From NCBI GenBank assembly GCA_024760905.1, contig CM045733.1, positions 35,171,501-35,235,500 of the forward strand: a stretch of 64,000 nt of DNA. The letters are read 5' to 3'. Source of the stretch: Plotosus lineatus. Its lineage: Eukaryota; Chordata; Actinopteri; Siluriformes; Plotosidae. The notes under the pieces were generated by a model. That model saw only the letters and a program-made list of their open reading frames with translations, was not told the origin of the DNA and made no database searches. Position numbers and translations under genes: made by a program. Positions 22,906 through 33,955 of the stretch are shown piece by piece; position 1 is the first letter of the stretch; every line of letters begins with the position of its first letter.

Positions 22906-23194
22906 TCCCTGTAATTTTTTTTTTTTCTTTAACAGCATATCCATCCTGTCATGTTTTATTGTTTTATTCCTTACTTGATGCACAGTTAATGCACGAAAAT
23001 AAAAGCATTTCAGTCACTCTTTGCTATGACATTAATATTTTCACTTATCTGTGTTTCTCCAGAGAAATAAGGCACATTATTCTGGTGTACTATAATGCAA
23101 AATAAAGGAGAATTTATCTTGCCAAATGAATTGAAGTTTCAAGTTTTACAACACTGGAACCAGCAACACCAATGGCCACCCTTTAAAACAGTAT

Positions 23195-23450
23195 ATAACA
23201 TTCATGACCCACGTAATCCTATTAGAGTTGCAGGGAATCTAGAACCTATCACAACTGACTATGGGCGAATGTGGAAAACACACTAAAAGCTCACCAGTCC
23301 ATCGTAGGGCCACCACATACAACCACCCAGACACACACTTACACCTGGGGCAATTTGAAACATCCAGTTAGTCTAATGTGCATGTCTTTGGATCGTGAGA
23401 GGAAACCATAGTATCTGGAAGTGATACACAAGCACAGAGAGAACATGTAA
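23195..23450 (-). mobile_element. SINE-B-like copy, diverged
   Basis: In reverse, the order is ACATGTTCTCTCTGTGC, CATAGT.., CGATCCAAAGACATGCACAT, AATTGCCCCAGGTGTAAG, GGACTGGTGAGC, and AGTCAGTTGTGATAGG. This is the body and tail of a tRNA-headed fish SINE; the head is eroded. Confidence 0.6.
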
Positions 23451-24184
23451 ACGAAACACAGAAAGAGAGATTGCTTCCTCTCAAAAGTAACTAAAGATTA
23501 ATTCAAACATGGACAGTGTATGTACATTAATATTACAAAAAAGGAGTGCTACGATGTGTTCGAGTTCATGGTTAGTTCATTCAGAATCAGCAGTAATTTC
23601 TCACAGGTTGTCTAACATGAATATGTTTTCAGGCATTCGGCGCGATCCATTAAAACCCATCCACGCACAGCTTCTCTGAAATCCTATACCATTGGGACAT
23701 GCTCTGCTTTCAGCGCAGCAAAGTAAGACATTCCCTGATGAAATATTTGAAAAATGTCTTGCTTCTGGAAGCTGCTCACCAACCCTGGAAATCGGTGTTT
23801 AGGGTTAGCTTAGCAGGCTAAAACTTTGTTTTTTCTTGAGTGAGGGATTTACTAATGGTATATGAGCTGATCTTCTAGTAGCCAATACTAATCTAGTCTC
23901 TACTAATAATCACAGTTGCCCAAGCCAAGTAGACATGGATAGAATAAGCATAGTTGTGTCTTTGTCTGTGTGGAGATCATCTAGGTCACAAAAGAAATCA
24001 AGGTGAGTAGCGAGGCATCAGTCTCGGTAATGCCCATTTCCAATAAAGGCATTCAGTGAAATATTAATCACAAAGTAATTTACTTCTAATCCTACTCATG
24101 ATACCAAGAAACATTTAATGCAAGGCAATAAGGTTGAAAGGCAGAAGTCAGAATCTACTATTAGCATCCATTCAACAATTCATT

Positions 24185-24650
24185 TATGTTCAATACCACC
24201 ATTACAGGTAATGTAGGAGCTCAAGTCGATCCCAGCAGACACTAGGTGAGATCTACAGCCTGAATATGGGTGTGTCATGCTTGTCACCACCCCATAATAC
24301 ACCACTAATATATCATATGGTCAATCCAAAGACATTGACAATCATTAACACTCACTTTCACACCGATGGGAAATTTAGAATAGCTGTTCCCAAGCACTCA
24401 GAAGAAGCCCATGCAGATCAACCAAACATGTAAACTCCACAAAAACAGCCCAGAAAAGTGGTGGATCCAAAGCCAAAACCTTCTTGCCGTGTAGTGATAG
24501 TGATAACTGCACCACCTCTGCCTCGGTCACTATCAGTGTTTTTATTATTATTCATTCATTTTCTGAACCACTTAATCTTAATTAGGGTCACGGAGAGGCT
24601 GGCACCCATCTCAGCTGACTTTGGGTGGGGTACACCCTGGACAGCTCTTT
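24185..24650 (-). mobile_element. SINE-B-like remnant plus separate SINE tail
   Basis: 24185-24525 keeps GCAAGAAGG at the head side, TGTTTGGTTGATCTGCATGG and ATGTCTTTGGATTGACC in reverse. 24550-24650 is a second, SINE-A type tail (CCACTTAATCTTAATTAGGG). Both are old. Confidence 0.55.
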
Positions 24651-24654
24651 TATT

Positions 24655-26020
24655 ATTATTACTCTATTATTATTTGTCATATTTATGTATGCTTGATTTT
24701 CACGTTACTTGAGCAAATATTTCAAACATATCAAACAGTAGTTGTAGTGCTTTGGGTGTTTATCTTGGGAAAGAGAGTTTTGACAGGAATAGCATACGGT
24801 GGATTCATGCTGAGATCAGGTGAGCCACAGCTGTGAGCTGTGCAGTCGCTCCACATTAAAAGACAAGACAAACAAAGAAAACTTAACAGGAAGGGTGGGT
24901 TACCAGGCAAAGTCTCTTCTTCACAACAGTGTAAATGTGAGTAATAAAATCAATTTGGAAATGTATTTACAGCAGAGTTCTGATAAGAGCTTCAAGCTGG
25001 GTTTATACGCTACAATATTCAGCCCAATTTTGTTGCAGGCAAAATCATACCTTGTTATCATTGGTTATTAGTTGAGACTGGTGGTCTCAGACTCTATAGT
25101 CTGAAGCTCTCTTGGGGAGATCTAGAAGAACTTCAACAAAGTTCTGACTGTTTAAGAAAATTTAGCTGAAAAGCTCAACTGCCACAACATATGTCATCAA
25201 TCGTGAGACAGCAGATCATGACACAAAACTTGGTAGTGGCAGTGAAGAAGTATAAACAAAACCCACAGCATTTTAAAAGATGAGTACTGTGTTGAATTGC
25301 GGCAGCAGACAAAATGTCTCTCTAATGTCTATTCACATCACAACAGGACATTTTGGCAAGCAACATGGTGGGGAAACAGGATTAATTACAGCTTCCAGGT
25401 GTGTAGACAGCTAATTCCCATGCAAAGTCTCTTTATATAGTTTTTATAGTTATGACAAAATGAAGAAATTTACACTTTTCCAGTTGAAGAACTACAAGCA
25501 TGTGCCACATCACTGTCCACATGACAGAATATAGGGAGTGTCCTCCTCAATTAGCTTGACACGAAGACCATGTTATCACAAATATCAACATATGATTTTT
25601 ATAAGAATCATCTCCTATAGTGTGACAAGTAATAATCATAAAAGATCAGTAGAAATGCAGAATATAAACCCAGCTTTTGTGATACACAGTCCTTAAAAGG
25701 TTTTTAATTTTTTTTTTTGGATAATTATGGATTTTTAGCCTTCAAAAAAGTTTCTATGTGGAAACATTCTACTGTACACAACCTATCAGTGTTCCCCATA
25801 CAGACAACCAGTGTATATATCTGGACTGTGCAGAAAAGACATTAATCAGATGTTTAGGGATTTGTATTTCCTAATTTCTTTGACAGCTCAGAGGTTAATA
25901 TTCTGTGCTGTAAAGCCAGTCGATTGCCACAAAGCCACAAGTAGTCTCTTGTGAAAAATGCCTAATCTTCAGATTCTCTGCTGCATGAGTCAGAAATTGT
26001 CTGCCCTCCAAGTGTGAATT
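24655..26020. other. No feature seen
   Basis: About 1.4 kb without recognisable exon or repeat. Confidence 0.4.
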
Positions 26021-26024
26021 TATC

Positions 26025-26350
26025 TTCCTTATTTTGTATGAACATGCAAGGAAGGTCCAGGGTGTGAAGTCCCAAGATCGAAGTTTATATGTTCTTCTCA
26101 TGCTTGTGTGGCTTTTTCGGGGCACTTCATTTACCTCCCACAGTCCAATGGCATGCACATTAGGCAAATTGACTATTATAAATTGCCCATATGTGGGTGT
26201 GAATGGTTGTGTGAGTGTATGTAGGCACTGTCATGGTCTGGTGAGCTGTTCAAAGTGTACCCCACCTTCGCCTAGTGTCAGCTCAGACAGGCTCCAGCTT
26301 TCCAGCAAACCTGATTAAGCAATTTGGCAAATGAGTGAGCAATGAGTAAG
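26025..26350 (+). mobile_element. SINE-B-like copy, 5' eroded
   Basis: Contains TTCTTCTCATGCTTGTGTGG, CCTCCCACAGTCCAATGGCA, GGGTGTGAATGGTTGTGTGA, GGTCTGGTGAGCTGTTC and a GATTAAGCAATTTGGCAAAT tail. The tRNA-like head is not recognisable. Confidence 0.65.
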
Positions 26351-26434
26351 TGCATGGCAAAAAAAGGATAGAAAACCTGACCAATGCACCTTGATGTGGA
26401 CCTTCCCTAAATTGTCAGACAATAATTGGATAGG

Positions 26435-26754
26435 TGTGGCAGTGGTGGCGTGGTTTTGGATACTGGATTACTGATCCCCAAGGTCAGGGGGTTCAAGAGG
26501 TTGTCAATGCAGTCCCCCTCAGTGCAGCTAACTGGGTTATCAGAGGCCACTGTCTATAGTGAGAGGCATGTAAAAGAAGTATTTCTGAGTTTAGTCCAAA
26601 GTAGCCTTAGGCTGCATAGCCGCCAGTGTGTTTCTTCTCTGTGGTGGTTTGGCGAGCCGTCCAGAGTGTACTCTGCCCCCACCCAGAGTCGGCAGTGATA
26701 GGCCTCAGCCTGCCCACTACCCTAATTAGCATTAAGCAGCTCAGAAAATTAATG
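26435..26754 (+). mobile_element. SINE-A copy, complete
   Basis: The 320-bp copy lies between perfect 14-bp duplications (AATAATTGGATAGG at 26421-26434 and 26755-26768). Head GGCAGTGGTGGCGTGG, core and the AATTAGCATTAAGCAGCTC tail are all present. Confidence 0.9.
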
Positions 26755-27299
26755 AATAATTGGATAGGACGTTTTTATATGTTGAAACAATTTGCCTTCA
26801 ATAGATCTAAGATGCCCAACGCTGTTTCACCATGACAATATCTCTGTGCGCAAAGCAAATTTTATATATATATATATATACTGTATATCTTTTTGTTCAT
26901 TGTTTTCTTCTAAAATGTTGATAAAAGATTTTTTTTTCAATATGGGTATAATTTTGTATTTATTATTATTTTTTTTATCTTTACTCTTTTGGTTTAAATG
27001 TCTCTGTCCATGGTGCTGAATTTGGACAGCGGCAACGCTGTGGCAATGGAAGAAACACATGCAGCATAAAAAAGACTCATATTTACATATTACACTCTCA
27101 CACACAAGAGGGAATGCCTCATGAATCTTGTAACGATTTGGAGCTCACCACGGGTTGTCTCACTTTTGCGTGTCAAAACAAGGTCGACCAGATGCGTGCT
27201 AACAAAGCTCCTGGACTCTTCTGAAAGTGATCTGAAGGAAGGGTTATCTGTCTTGTTGATATGCGGCGTGGTGATAAAAGGACTGGAAATCCATATGTG

Positions 27300-27380
27300 C
27301 TTATCTTAAATACGGTATAGTATATTGGTGACAGCGTCGTTACCATGGAGGTACAGGGCATGCGCAAATTGGATCGCTGA
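27300..27380. promoter_or_regulatory. Small CpG-containing motif cluster
   Basis: GCGTCGTTACCATGGAGGTA (half of an RFX X-box-like palindrome), then GCATGCGC (partial NRF1) and ATTGG (inverted CCAAT) occur within 45 bp, about 0.9 kb downstream of the grik first exon. Evidence is motif content only. Confidence 0.3.
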
Positions 27381-27459
27381 ACCTAAACACTGGAAAGACT
27401 GACATTGTCAGTTTCCTTTGACAGTCATAGACCTACAGTATATGACAACGACTGATAAT

Positions 27460-27482
27460 AAATAAATAAATAAATAAATAAA
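27460..27482. repeat. (AAAT)n microsatellite
   Basis: About five to six AAAT units. Confidence 0.85.
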
Positions 27483-27645
27483 CCGCCTTATAATAACGTC
27501 CAGCACAATGGTGTTGCATTCTGCATAGGTTTGTAGATCAGATGTAAATGTGTTGTTGTTAAAGGTGGTTTGATGCACACAGATCAAAGAACCAGTACGA
27601 GATTTATATTTATGAATCTGCCAATGCAGGCGTGCAATGCGATCC

Positions 27646-27646
<1 letters not shown>

Positions 27647-27687
<41 letters not shown>
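27647..27687. repeat. (GA)n microsatellite
   Basis: About 20 GA units. Confidence 0.95.
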
Positions 27688-27691
<4 letters not shown>

Positions 27692-27867
27692 AGTCTCGGG
27701 TTGATCTTCTGAGATCTGTGTCACAAGCAAAGTCCTTCATCTAACACCTCTGTCAATTATCAACACTGGCATTCAGCATTTCAGATTTTTCAGGACGGGT
27801 TTAAATAAATGGGATTTCAGTGCAGTAGGCTACAGAGCGGAGGAAATTTCAATGCTTTGCATTCGAG

Positions 27868-27999
27868 TACATAATAATAATAATAATATTAATAATAATA
27901 ATATATAATATATATAATATAAAATTCCTTTTAGAAACATCCCCAGCTTTTCGAGTAAACAAGACAAGAAATAGCTTGCTGTTAATCCCCAGATGTTAG

Positions 28000-28047
<48 letters not shown>
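27868..28047. repeat. (AAT)n and (AC)n microsatellites
   Basis: AAT/ATA repeats at 27868-27920 and about 24 AC units at 28000-28047, within about 220 bp of the grik donor site. Confidence 0.9.
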
Positions 28048-28048
<1 letters not shown>

Positions 28049-28268
28049 TTTCAAAGTAAGCCTCATGCGTGATATGCATAATGTACAAATACTGATAAAT
28101 GACACTATAGACGGACCCATACCATTTGTGCGGTGATGCACGTGCCTGCTTTAGGTAATAAAACGTCGCCCACAAAATCAGTGCAACGGCTTAAGAATGG
28201 AGAACTTGGGTTACCGTGAGAACTTACACTGACTGGACACTGAGATAGAGGACAGAGTAAGGATTTAC

Positions 28269-28401
28269 CGAATCTGAGGACGTGCGGCATGGCGTGACTG
28301 CAGCCCGTGAACAGCGCGAGCAGCCCCGGCAGCAGTAACACTAGTAATCTCGGTGGGAAACCGACAATCCGAGCAATTAAGCGCGCGCTGATTCTTCCCA
28401 T
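28269..28401 (-). CDS. grik2: Kainate receptor subunit, first coding exon (grik2/3-like)
   Basis: The product would be a subunit of a kainate-type ionotropic glutamate receptor in neuronal membranes; only the signal peptide and the first residues of the amino-terminal domain lie here. From ATG at 28401 the exon codes 44 residues plus one base: a basic start (MGRISARLIARIV), a hydrophobic core (RLLVLLLPGLLALFTGC) and then SHAMPHVLRF with the G codon split by the intron. The donor is G|GTAAAT at 28268. HVLRFG is how the mature chain of GRIK2 begins; MPHV recalls GRIK3, so the paralogue is not settled. No second exon (GIFE..) was found in the window; kainate receptor first introns are usually very long. 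The exon lies in a GC-rich, CpG-containing patch with microsatellites upstream. Confidence 0.65.
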
Positions 28402-28402
28402 C

Positions 28403-28426
28403 TTATTGCCGCTGGATCTCTCCCAT
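28403..28426 (-). promoter_or_regulatory. Short upstream ORF in the grik leader
   Basis: ATG at 28426 opens a seven-codon frame (MGEIQRQ) whose TAA ends one base before the main ATG. Both start contexts are AAGATGGG. Such an abutting uORF would favour termination-reinitiation control if the transcript starts upstream of it; that is inference. Confidence 0.5.
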
Positions 28427-28439
28427 CTTACAGGTGGAA

Positions 28440-28711
28440 ACAGCAGAGATCTCCGCGCGCGCCTGCCTGCCTGCGTGCGTGCGTGCGTGCGTGCGTGCTC
28501 GCGACCGTGTGTGCGCGCGTGTGTGTGTTTGTGCGTGTCGCTATAAATGCTCTATCGCATTACCCAGTACTCGGTGTGTCCAACCAGGGAACACACGCGA
28601 CCTCCATCTGTGGCTGTGAAAAAACCGGATGGGATCCGGAGGCCCAAGGAACAGAAAGAGGCGGAGGGAGACGTTGGTGCGTTTCAGTGACAGAGAGAGA
28701 GAGAGAGAGAG

Positions 28712-28759
<48 letters not shown>

Positions 28760-28860
28760 CTTGGCGCTTATTTGCCCACGCGCCCAGTTATACTGCACTG
28801 CCGCACCGCCTGTGACGTTGCGCCGGGTTCAGTTCCGTGTGTGTGTGTGTGTGTAGGTGG
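28440..28860. repeat. Microsatellite-rich 5' flank of grik: (TGCG)n, (GA)n, (GT)n
   Basis: CGCGCGCGCCTGCCTGCC is followed by seven or so GTGC units (28460-28500), alternating GT/GC to 28540, GA repeats at 28689-28714, about 22 GT units at 28714-28757 and a further GT run at 28837-28855. All lie within 460 bp upstream of the grik start codon and probably in its leader or promoter. Frames here coding Cys-Val or Arg-Glu repeats are artefacts. Confidence 0.9.
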
Positions 28861-29111
28861 GTCTAAGTGTGTAGGTGGGTGAGGAAAGACGAGTCAGACA
28901 GACTGGAAGACAAGTGGAAGACCGTCCTATAGTTTTGTTTTATTTTCAGGTTTGTTTGTTGTTGTTTTTTTTATTTATTGTTCATTGAGGTATTTCCCCC
29001 GCATTCATAAATAAGTTTTATCGAATTTTTATAGTATTTTGTGTATACGTTGAAACAATTGGTCAGTACACCCTCCGATTGACTGAATATACCAAGATAC
29101 TTATATAATTG

Positions 29112-29145
29112 TAATAATAATAATAATAATTATTATTATTATTAT
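29112..29145. repeat. (AAT)n(ATT)n self-complementary repeat
   Basis: Seven AAT units run directly into ATT units and form a perfect hairpin. Confidence 0.85.
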
Positions 29146-29149
29146 AATA

Positions 29150-29410
29150 TGACTGGACAGCACAGTCGTGTAATGGTTTAGCATTATCTGTTTCAGAGCA
29201 AGAACGTCATGGGTTCGAGTCCCACGTCAGAGCGATGATGTTTCTGTGTGAAGTTTGCATATTCTCCCCATGCTTGTGTGGGCTTTCTCGGGGCATTACA
29301 GTTTCCTATCACATACCCCCACCCCCACCCACACCCACCCCCACCCACACACATACACCACCACCACCATCCATCCCACACACATGTTTAGGATTAAGAT
29401 GCTTGGCAAA
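29150..29410 (+). mobile_element. SINE-B copy interrupted by CCCACC repeats
   Basis: The head has an A-box-like CGTGTAATGGTTTAGC and B box GGTTCGAGTCCC, then GTGTGAAGTTTGCATATTCT and CTTGTGTGGGCTTTC. At 29319-29365 the expected body is replaced by a C-rich CCCACC/ACAC repeat, and the copy resumes with GATTAAGATGCTTGGC. Confidence 0.7.
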
Positions 29411-29962
29411 TTAACAAATAATATGTGCACACCTGCCTGCTGTATGCTTCACAACAGATTTTTTTGCATAGTTTAATTTACAGTACTGTTTTTAGTGACG
29501 TTATTCCATATGCTTTAAATCGAAGTCCTTTCTGAAATGAGCATTTATATTCGGGGATTTTAGATTGCCCATTTGATAGTTTCTCCTGGAGAGACAAAAT
29601 GTTTGAGAATTTGAAAATGTTGCTCTTTAAATTAAAGGAACATTCATGGAATACCAGGGATCCCAGTCCATCACAGTCACGCACAGGTTTATTCATACCG
29701 AGGGAGAATTTAGTATAACTAGTCTGCCTTTATGTTTTTGGACAGCAGGAGCAACCCAGGAAAAACATCTGTTTAACTCATGTGATAAATCAAAAGTACT
29801 GTGAATGCCCCTCAGTACAAACTGAAACCTCAATTGTGAAACTCTTGCTCAAACTTGTTAATTTATTAATATTTTCTATTTTTGATGACAGTATTTAAAT
29901 TGTTTCTAGCAACTACCTTTGCCACAAATACCAGGGGCAAAATTTTTTTCCAATTTTTAAAT

Positions 29963-30251
29963 GGCGGAGCAGGTGGATTTAGATAAAACCCTTGGGATTC
30001 CTCTTGCCACTGTCAACAGAGTAATTGTATAATTCACTAGCAAAGTCAAGGAATCAACAGCATGGCGCTCAGGTTGACCTGGGTTTTCTGACAGATGTTT
30101 TCAGACTATCAAGCAGACTGCTGAAAATAATCCCCATTGTAATGCAACTGTTGCAGCAAAACTCCAAGTGAATCAAAGTACAGTACAGTACTGCTATAAG
30201 GAATCTCCACCAACTGGACTGCTATGTCTAGGGATACTCAGTTTATAATAA
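29963..30251 (+). pseudogene. Tc1/mariner-like transposase N-terminal relic
   Basis: One register gives the first helix-turn-helix (LGIPLATVNRVI), a stop, then FTSKVKESTAWRSG, a TGA where the RP of the usual SGRP hook should begin, GFSDRCFQTIKQTAENNPHC and NATVAAKLQVNQSTVQ. That is the order of the paired-type DNA-binding domain of Tc1-like transposases. Two stops inside and no DDE part mark it as a relic. Complementary 11-mers GTGGATTTAGA (29971-29981) and TCTAAATCCAC (30346-30356) flank it, but I could not confirm them as termini. Confidence 0.6.
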
Positions 30252-30369
30252 GTCTTTCACAAATATTATGGAGTCAACTTACTTTTGATATGTCACTGTA
30301 TCTCTTTTATTTGTTGTTGGAAAGAACAAAAAGGGCAATTTTTTTCTAAATCCACCCACAGACTGAACC

Positions 30370-31585
30370 CTGATACACTTTGTGAGTTTAAATAGAAAGA
30401 ATGGTTTGATTTCATGAAGCTTTTTTAGGAAGGTGATTTAGTGAATGTGTATAGGAGTGAGATGAAAGTGAATACTGTGGTCCTTCATGTCCCTCATGTC
30501 CAGATGTGCACTGTCTGTGTGAAGACAAGCTGCCACAAGACACTAACAGAATGGACTTTTTAACCAATGAGCTCGGGGGAAATCTTCTGGCATGTATAGA
30601 TAGAATTAAAATTGCTTATATATATAGACCCATGTGTGCTGTCTCCCATGTGTCTTATTCAGCAGAACCATTTTTAATATTGTGAGTGCCAAGGAATATG
30701 AGCTGTCTCTGGTCCACGTGGTTCTGGCTCCATCTTGAGGGCACATGTTGTTGTGATTGTGCTGCAGCTGCAGTGGTTGTTGGGTTTTTTTGTTTTTTTT
30801 TTTGCAATTTAGGTCTCTATCTAAAATGCATCAAAAGCTAGAATCAGCTAGTAGAGTCCAACATTGGACAGCTTACATTGAACAGCCAGGGACATTGTAT
30901 AGTTGAAGTGTGCATGTGCTTTAACCTGTTCTCCATAAATAATATCACATCTGACTTGCAATATTTACCTTATTATCATTTGTCTTCATTGTTTACTTGA
31001 AAGTTACACTTTAAATTCTACAAAGAACTATGAAGGTGTAAATGATTTAAATATCAATCAGAACATGGCATGAAGTCAGTGAAGGGCTGCTTGTCAGAAC
31101 AGAGGCTAAATCAGGAAGCCCCAGATTCATCAGAACACAAAGAACCTTGTTTGCTATTTTTCAAACCCTCATATTTAACAATGTTTCAATGAGGAAAAAT
31201 GTTTGGTTTACCAAAAGAAAATCTTTATTAAATTAAGTTTAAAATTTTCACCAAGATTTTCAACTGCCCATTCCCACTTAATTGCAACTCTCCTTTGCCA
31301 GTTACCCAGAAGGTAGTTGAAGACTCATACGTATTTTATCATAGATACAAGAAAACCACCCTCACCCCCCCTGCACCGAGACTGCTCCATCAAAGGAAAT
31401 ATCTATCTAATCTATATTCTTCCACATATAACTGAATACATACCCACTGTTGGCCAGTGTTTCTATAATTGACAGAAGATGAAGATATTATGTCATCCCC
31501 CCTCCCTATAGATTTTCTAGACTCCCAGCCACACTTGTCCACTCTAATGATAGAAAAATATTGTTATATTCTACAAACATTTTAA
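30370..31585. other. No feature seen
   Basis: About 1.2 kb without recognisable exon, RNA gene or repeat; one T run near 30786-30803. Confidence 0.4.
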
Positions 31586-31605
31586 GTCTATGGTTAACAA
31601 ACTAA

Positions 31606-32261
31606 GGGCAGTGGTGGCCTGGTGGCTAAGGTGCTGGATCACTGAGCCCAAGGTTGGGGGTTCAAACCCCAACGCTGGATCACTGAGCCCAAGGTTGGGG
31701 GTTCAAGCAGCACTCTCAACAGGTTGTCACTGTCCCCACAGTGCAGCTAACTGGATTATCAAAGGCCAACCATGGCTCTCACTGTCTATGGTGTGAGGTA
31801 TGTAAAAGAACCGGCGGCACGGTGGCATAGTGGTTAGCACGTCCGCCTCACAGCAAGAAGGCCTGGGTTCGATTCCCGGCCTGGGCGTTTCTGTGTGGAG
31901 TTTGCATGTTCTCCCCGTGCTTGTGCAGGTTTCCTCCCGCAATCCAAAGACGTGCACTGTAGGTTAATTGGCCGTTCTAAATTAACCGTAGATTCTCTCC
32001 TGCAGCGGCACTGGTGATACTCCCCAGTGTGCAGAGCCCGGGTAGGGAGTAGTGAGGGACTGACAGAGGCCTACCATGTAAAAGAGCCATTGCTGACTTT
32101 CGTGAAGAGTAGGCTACATAGCTGTCACTGTGTTTCTACCCTGCGATGGCCTGGTGAGCTGTCCAGGGTGTACTCTGCCCTTGCTCAGAGTCAGCCGAGA
32201 TAGGCACCAGCCTTCCTTTGACCATAATTAGGATTAAGCGTTTCAGAAAATGAATGAATGA
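31606..32261 (+). mobile_element. SINE-A copy with internal duplication, host of a nested SINE
   Basis: A perfect 16-bp target duplication (ATGGTTAACAAACTAA at 31590-31605 and 32262-32277) defines the copy. The B-box segment is tandemly duplicated with a 41-bp period (31633 and 31674), so two B boxes are present. The core is interrupted after ATGTAAAAGAACC by another SINE (31813-32074) and resumes with ATGTAAAAGAGCC. Confidence 0.9.
31813..32074 (+). mobile_element. SINE-B head with a different 3' tail, nested
   Basis: The 262-bp insert has a clean head (GGCGGCACGGTGGCATAGTG, B box GGTTCGATTCC) and body (GTGGAGTTTGCATGTTCTCC). After AAATTAACCGTAGATTC it carries a tail not seen elsewhere in the window: CAGCGGCACTGGTGATACTC, CCCAGTGTGCAGAGCCCGGG, GGGACTGACAGAGGCCTACC. 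The 13-bp duplication ATGTAAAAGA(A/G)CC surrounds it. Confidence 0.85.
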
Positions 32262-32279
32262 ATGGTTAACAAACTAATC

Positions 32280-32415
32280 CTGATGATGGATTGGTGACCC
32301 TGTAGTTTAGAGCGTACCTTGCCACTTGCCCAATGAGACCAGGGATTGGTTCCAGCATTCCATTTGGCCCTGGACAGTAAACAATATAAATATTGCATAG
32401 ATAGATGGATGAATG
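32280..32415 (+). repeat. Fragment of a SINE/LINE 3' tail
   Basis: GATGGATTGGTGACCCTG.. ends in ATAGATAGATGGATGAATGA, the usual GATG-rich end of CR1/L2-derived tails in fish. The rest is eroded. Confidence 0.4.
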
Positions 32416-32639
32416 ATTAAGGGAGATTTTATTTTGGATTTTGAGATTATATCACATCTTTGTCTTTTTGGTTACTTTGGTTATATTATTAGCAACAGTG
32501 TGCTGGTCATTGACTGAGAAAAGGTAATACCTATCTGTATCAGACACATTTTTAATCAAAAATAAATATTATAACCATTGACAAATAAGCAAATCATTCA
32601 TAAACAAACAAAAAATTGTGCAATGGGAATGCAGATGTG

Positions 32640-32815
32640 AGAGTGGGTGTGAATGGTTGTGTGTGTGTGTGTGTGTGTCTTGACCCTGCAGTGGTCTTCC
32701 GAGCCATTCAAGGTGTACCGCTCTTTCACCCAGAGTCAGCTGAGATAGGCGCCAGCCTCCCTACAACCCTAATTAGGATTATGCAGCTAGCAAAATGAAT
32801 GGATGAATGACATTC
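32640..32815 (+). mobile_element. SINE-B tail fragment
   Basis: GTGGGTGTGAATGGTTGTGT and a short GT run precede GGTCTTCCGAGCCATTCAAG, AGTCAGCTGAGATAGGCGCC and CCTAATTAGGATTATGC. The head is absent. Confidence 0.65.
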
Positions 32816-33261
32816 CTGTAGTCCTCTACAAAGGAGAATTTTATAATAACTCAAATGAAAAGTGAGCACATTTAAAGAGAATTACTACACTGAGTAATTA
32901 TGAAAGAACAATAGGATTCTTGTGAACAGAAATCATATACAGTAGATGGTTTTGTTCATAGCTTGAACCAGAAGTCCATATTCTTGGAATCATACTTAGT
33001 GACATGATATTGACATGTGCTCTGCACTGTAATCTTTTCATCATCAAAAGTCAGAATCGTAGAGCAGTATGTGGGCTTTAATGTAATTTTTAAAGATAGC
33101 CTGGCTGGTTAAAGTGTGAATGACTCACTCTGGTGCAATGGATAGTGAATACAGAATGGAGATGAAAGCCAGCTTTGATTTAGACTCACATTTACCCCAA
33201 AGGCTAAAAAGAATCTTTATTAGACTGGAAGAGAGAAGGAAATTAGTGGGTATGGATGGCT

Positions 33262-33303
33262 GAGAGAGCGAGAGAGCGAGAGAGAGAGAGAGAGAGAGAG
33301 AGA
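33262..33303. repeat. (GA)n microsatellite
   Basis: About 20 GA units with two GC interruptions. Confidence 0.9.
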
Positions 33304-33809
33304 AATGGGGAGGGCTACTGTAGAATGAACAAATCCATCTTAAAATCATTGAACCCATTCTTATTAGAATTTAATAAATTGATTGCACATATTCAATCAA
33401 TTGATTTAAACATGCTGTATGTTGGTCTCAGGATTGCCGCACCACTGGATGTGTTTAATCTATTTTCTATAAGAAATAATTAGATAGTAAAAGGATATAC
33501 ATTGGATAAACCAGGATGGCTTATTTTGTTGATCATTGAATGACATTTCTTTTTCCTTGCACTGAGAAACAGCATAACGTGCACACAACATTATGATTTG
33601 TTGTTATGAGATCAAGGAAACACAAGGGCAAACCAACATCATAACACCAATTCCCCCTCATTCTGATGATGGATGTGAATAATAGCTAAAACGTTTGACG
33701 TGTGCTTTTCTGATTTTCATGATTTGTAAGCATTTTTGGCGACCAATATGTTTTGTTGTAAGGTCGATGTAGGCCTGGAAATTGCTATATCTATGTATTC
33801 CGGTAAAGT

Positions 33810-33955
33810 TAACCCTTTCTAACCCCCTACTTTAGGCCATGAGTTGTACATGTGGACACATTATAAGGGAAATAAGATTTTTTTCCCCCATCAAGATTCA
33901 GCTGTTATTAGACTTTTATTCCAAAAAAGCTTTGCTTATCAAACCCCTTCACTAT
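33810..33955 (+). repeat. Inverted dispersed repeat, arm 1
   Basis: TTTCTAACCCCCTACTTTAG, GGCCATGAGTTG, TGTGGACACATTAT, GCTTTGCTTATCAAACCCCT match in reverse complement the segment at 38840-38985. The family is not recognised. Confidence 0.7.

Noticed and set aside
28483..28856. Cys-Val and Arg-Glu repeat frames near grik
   Set aside because: Produced by GT and GA microsatellites.
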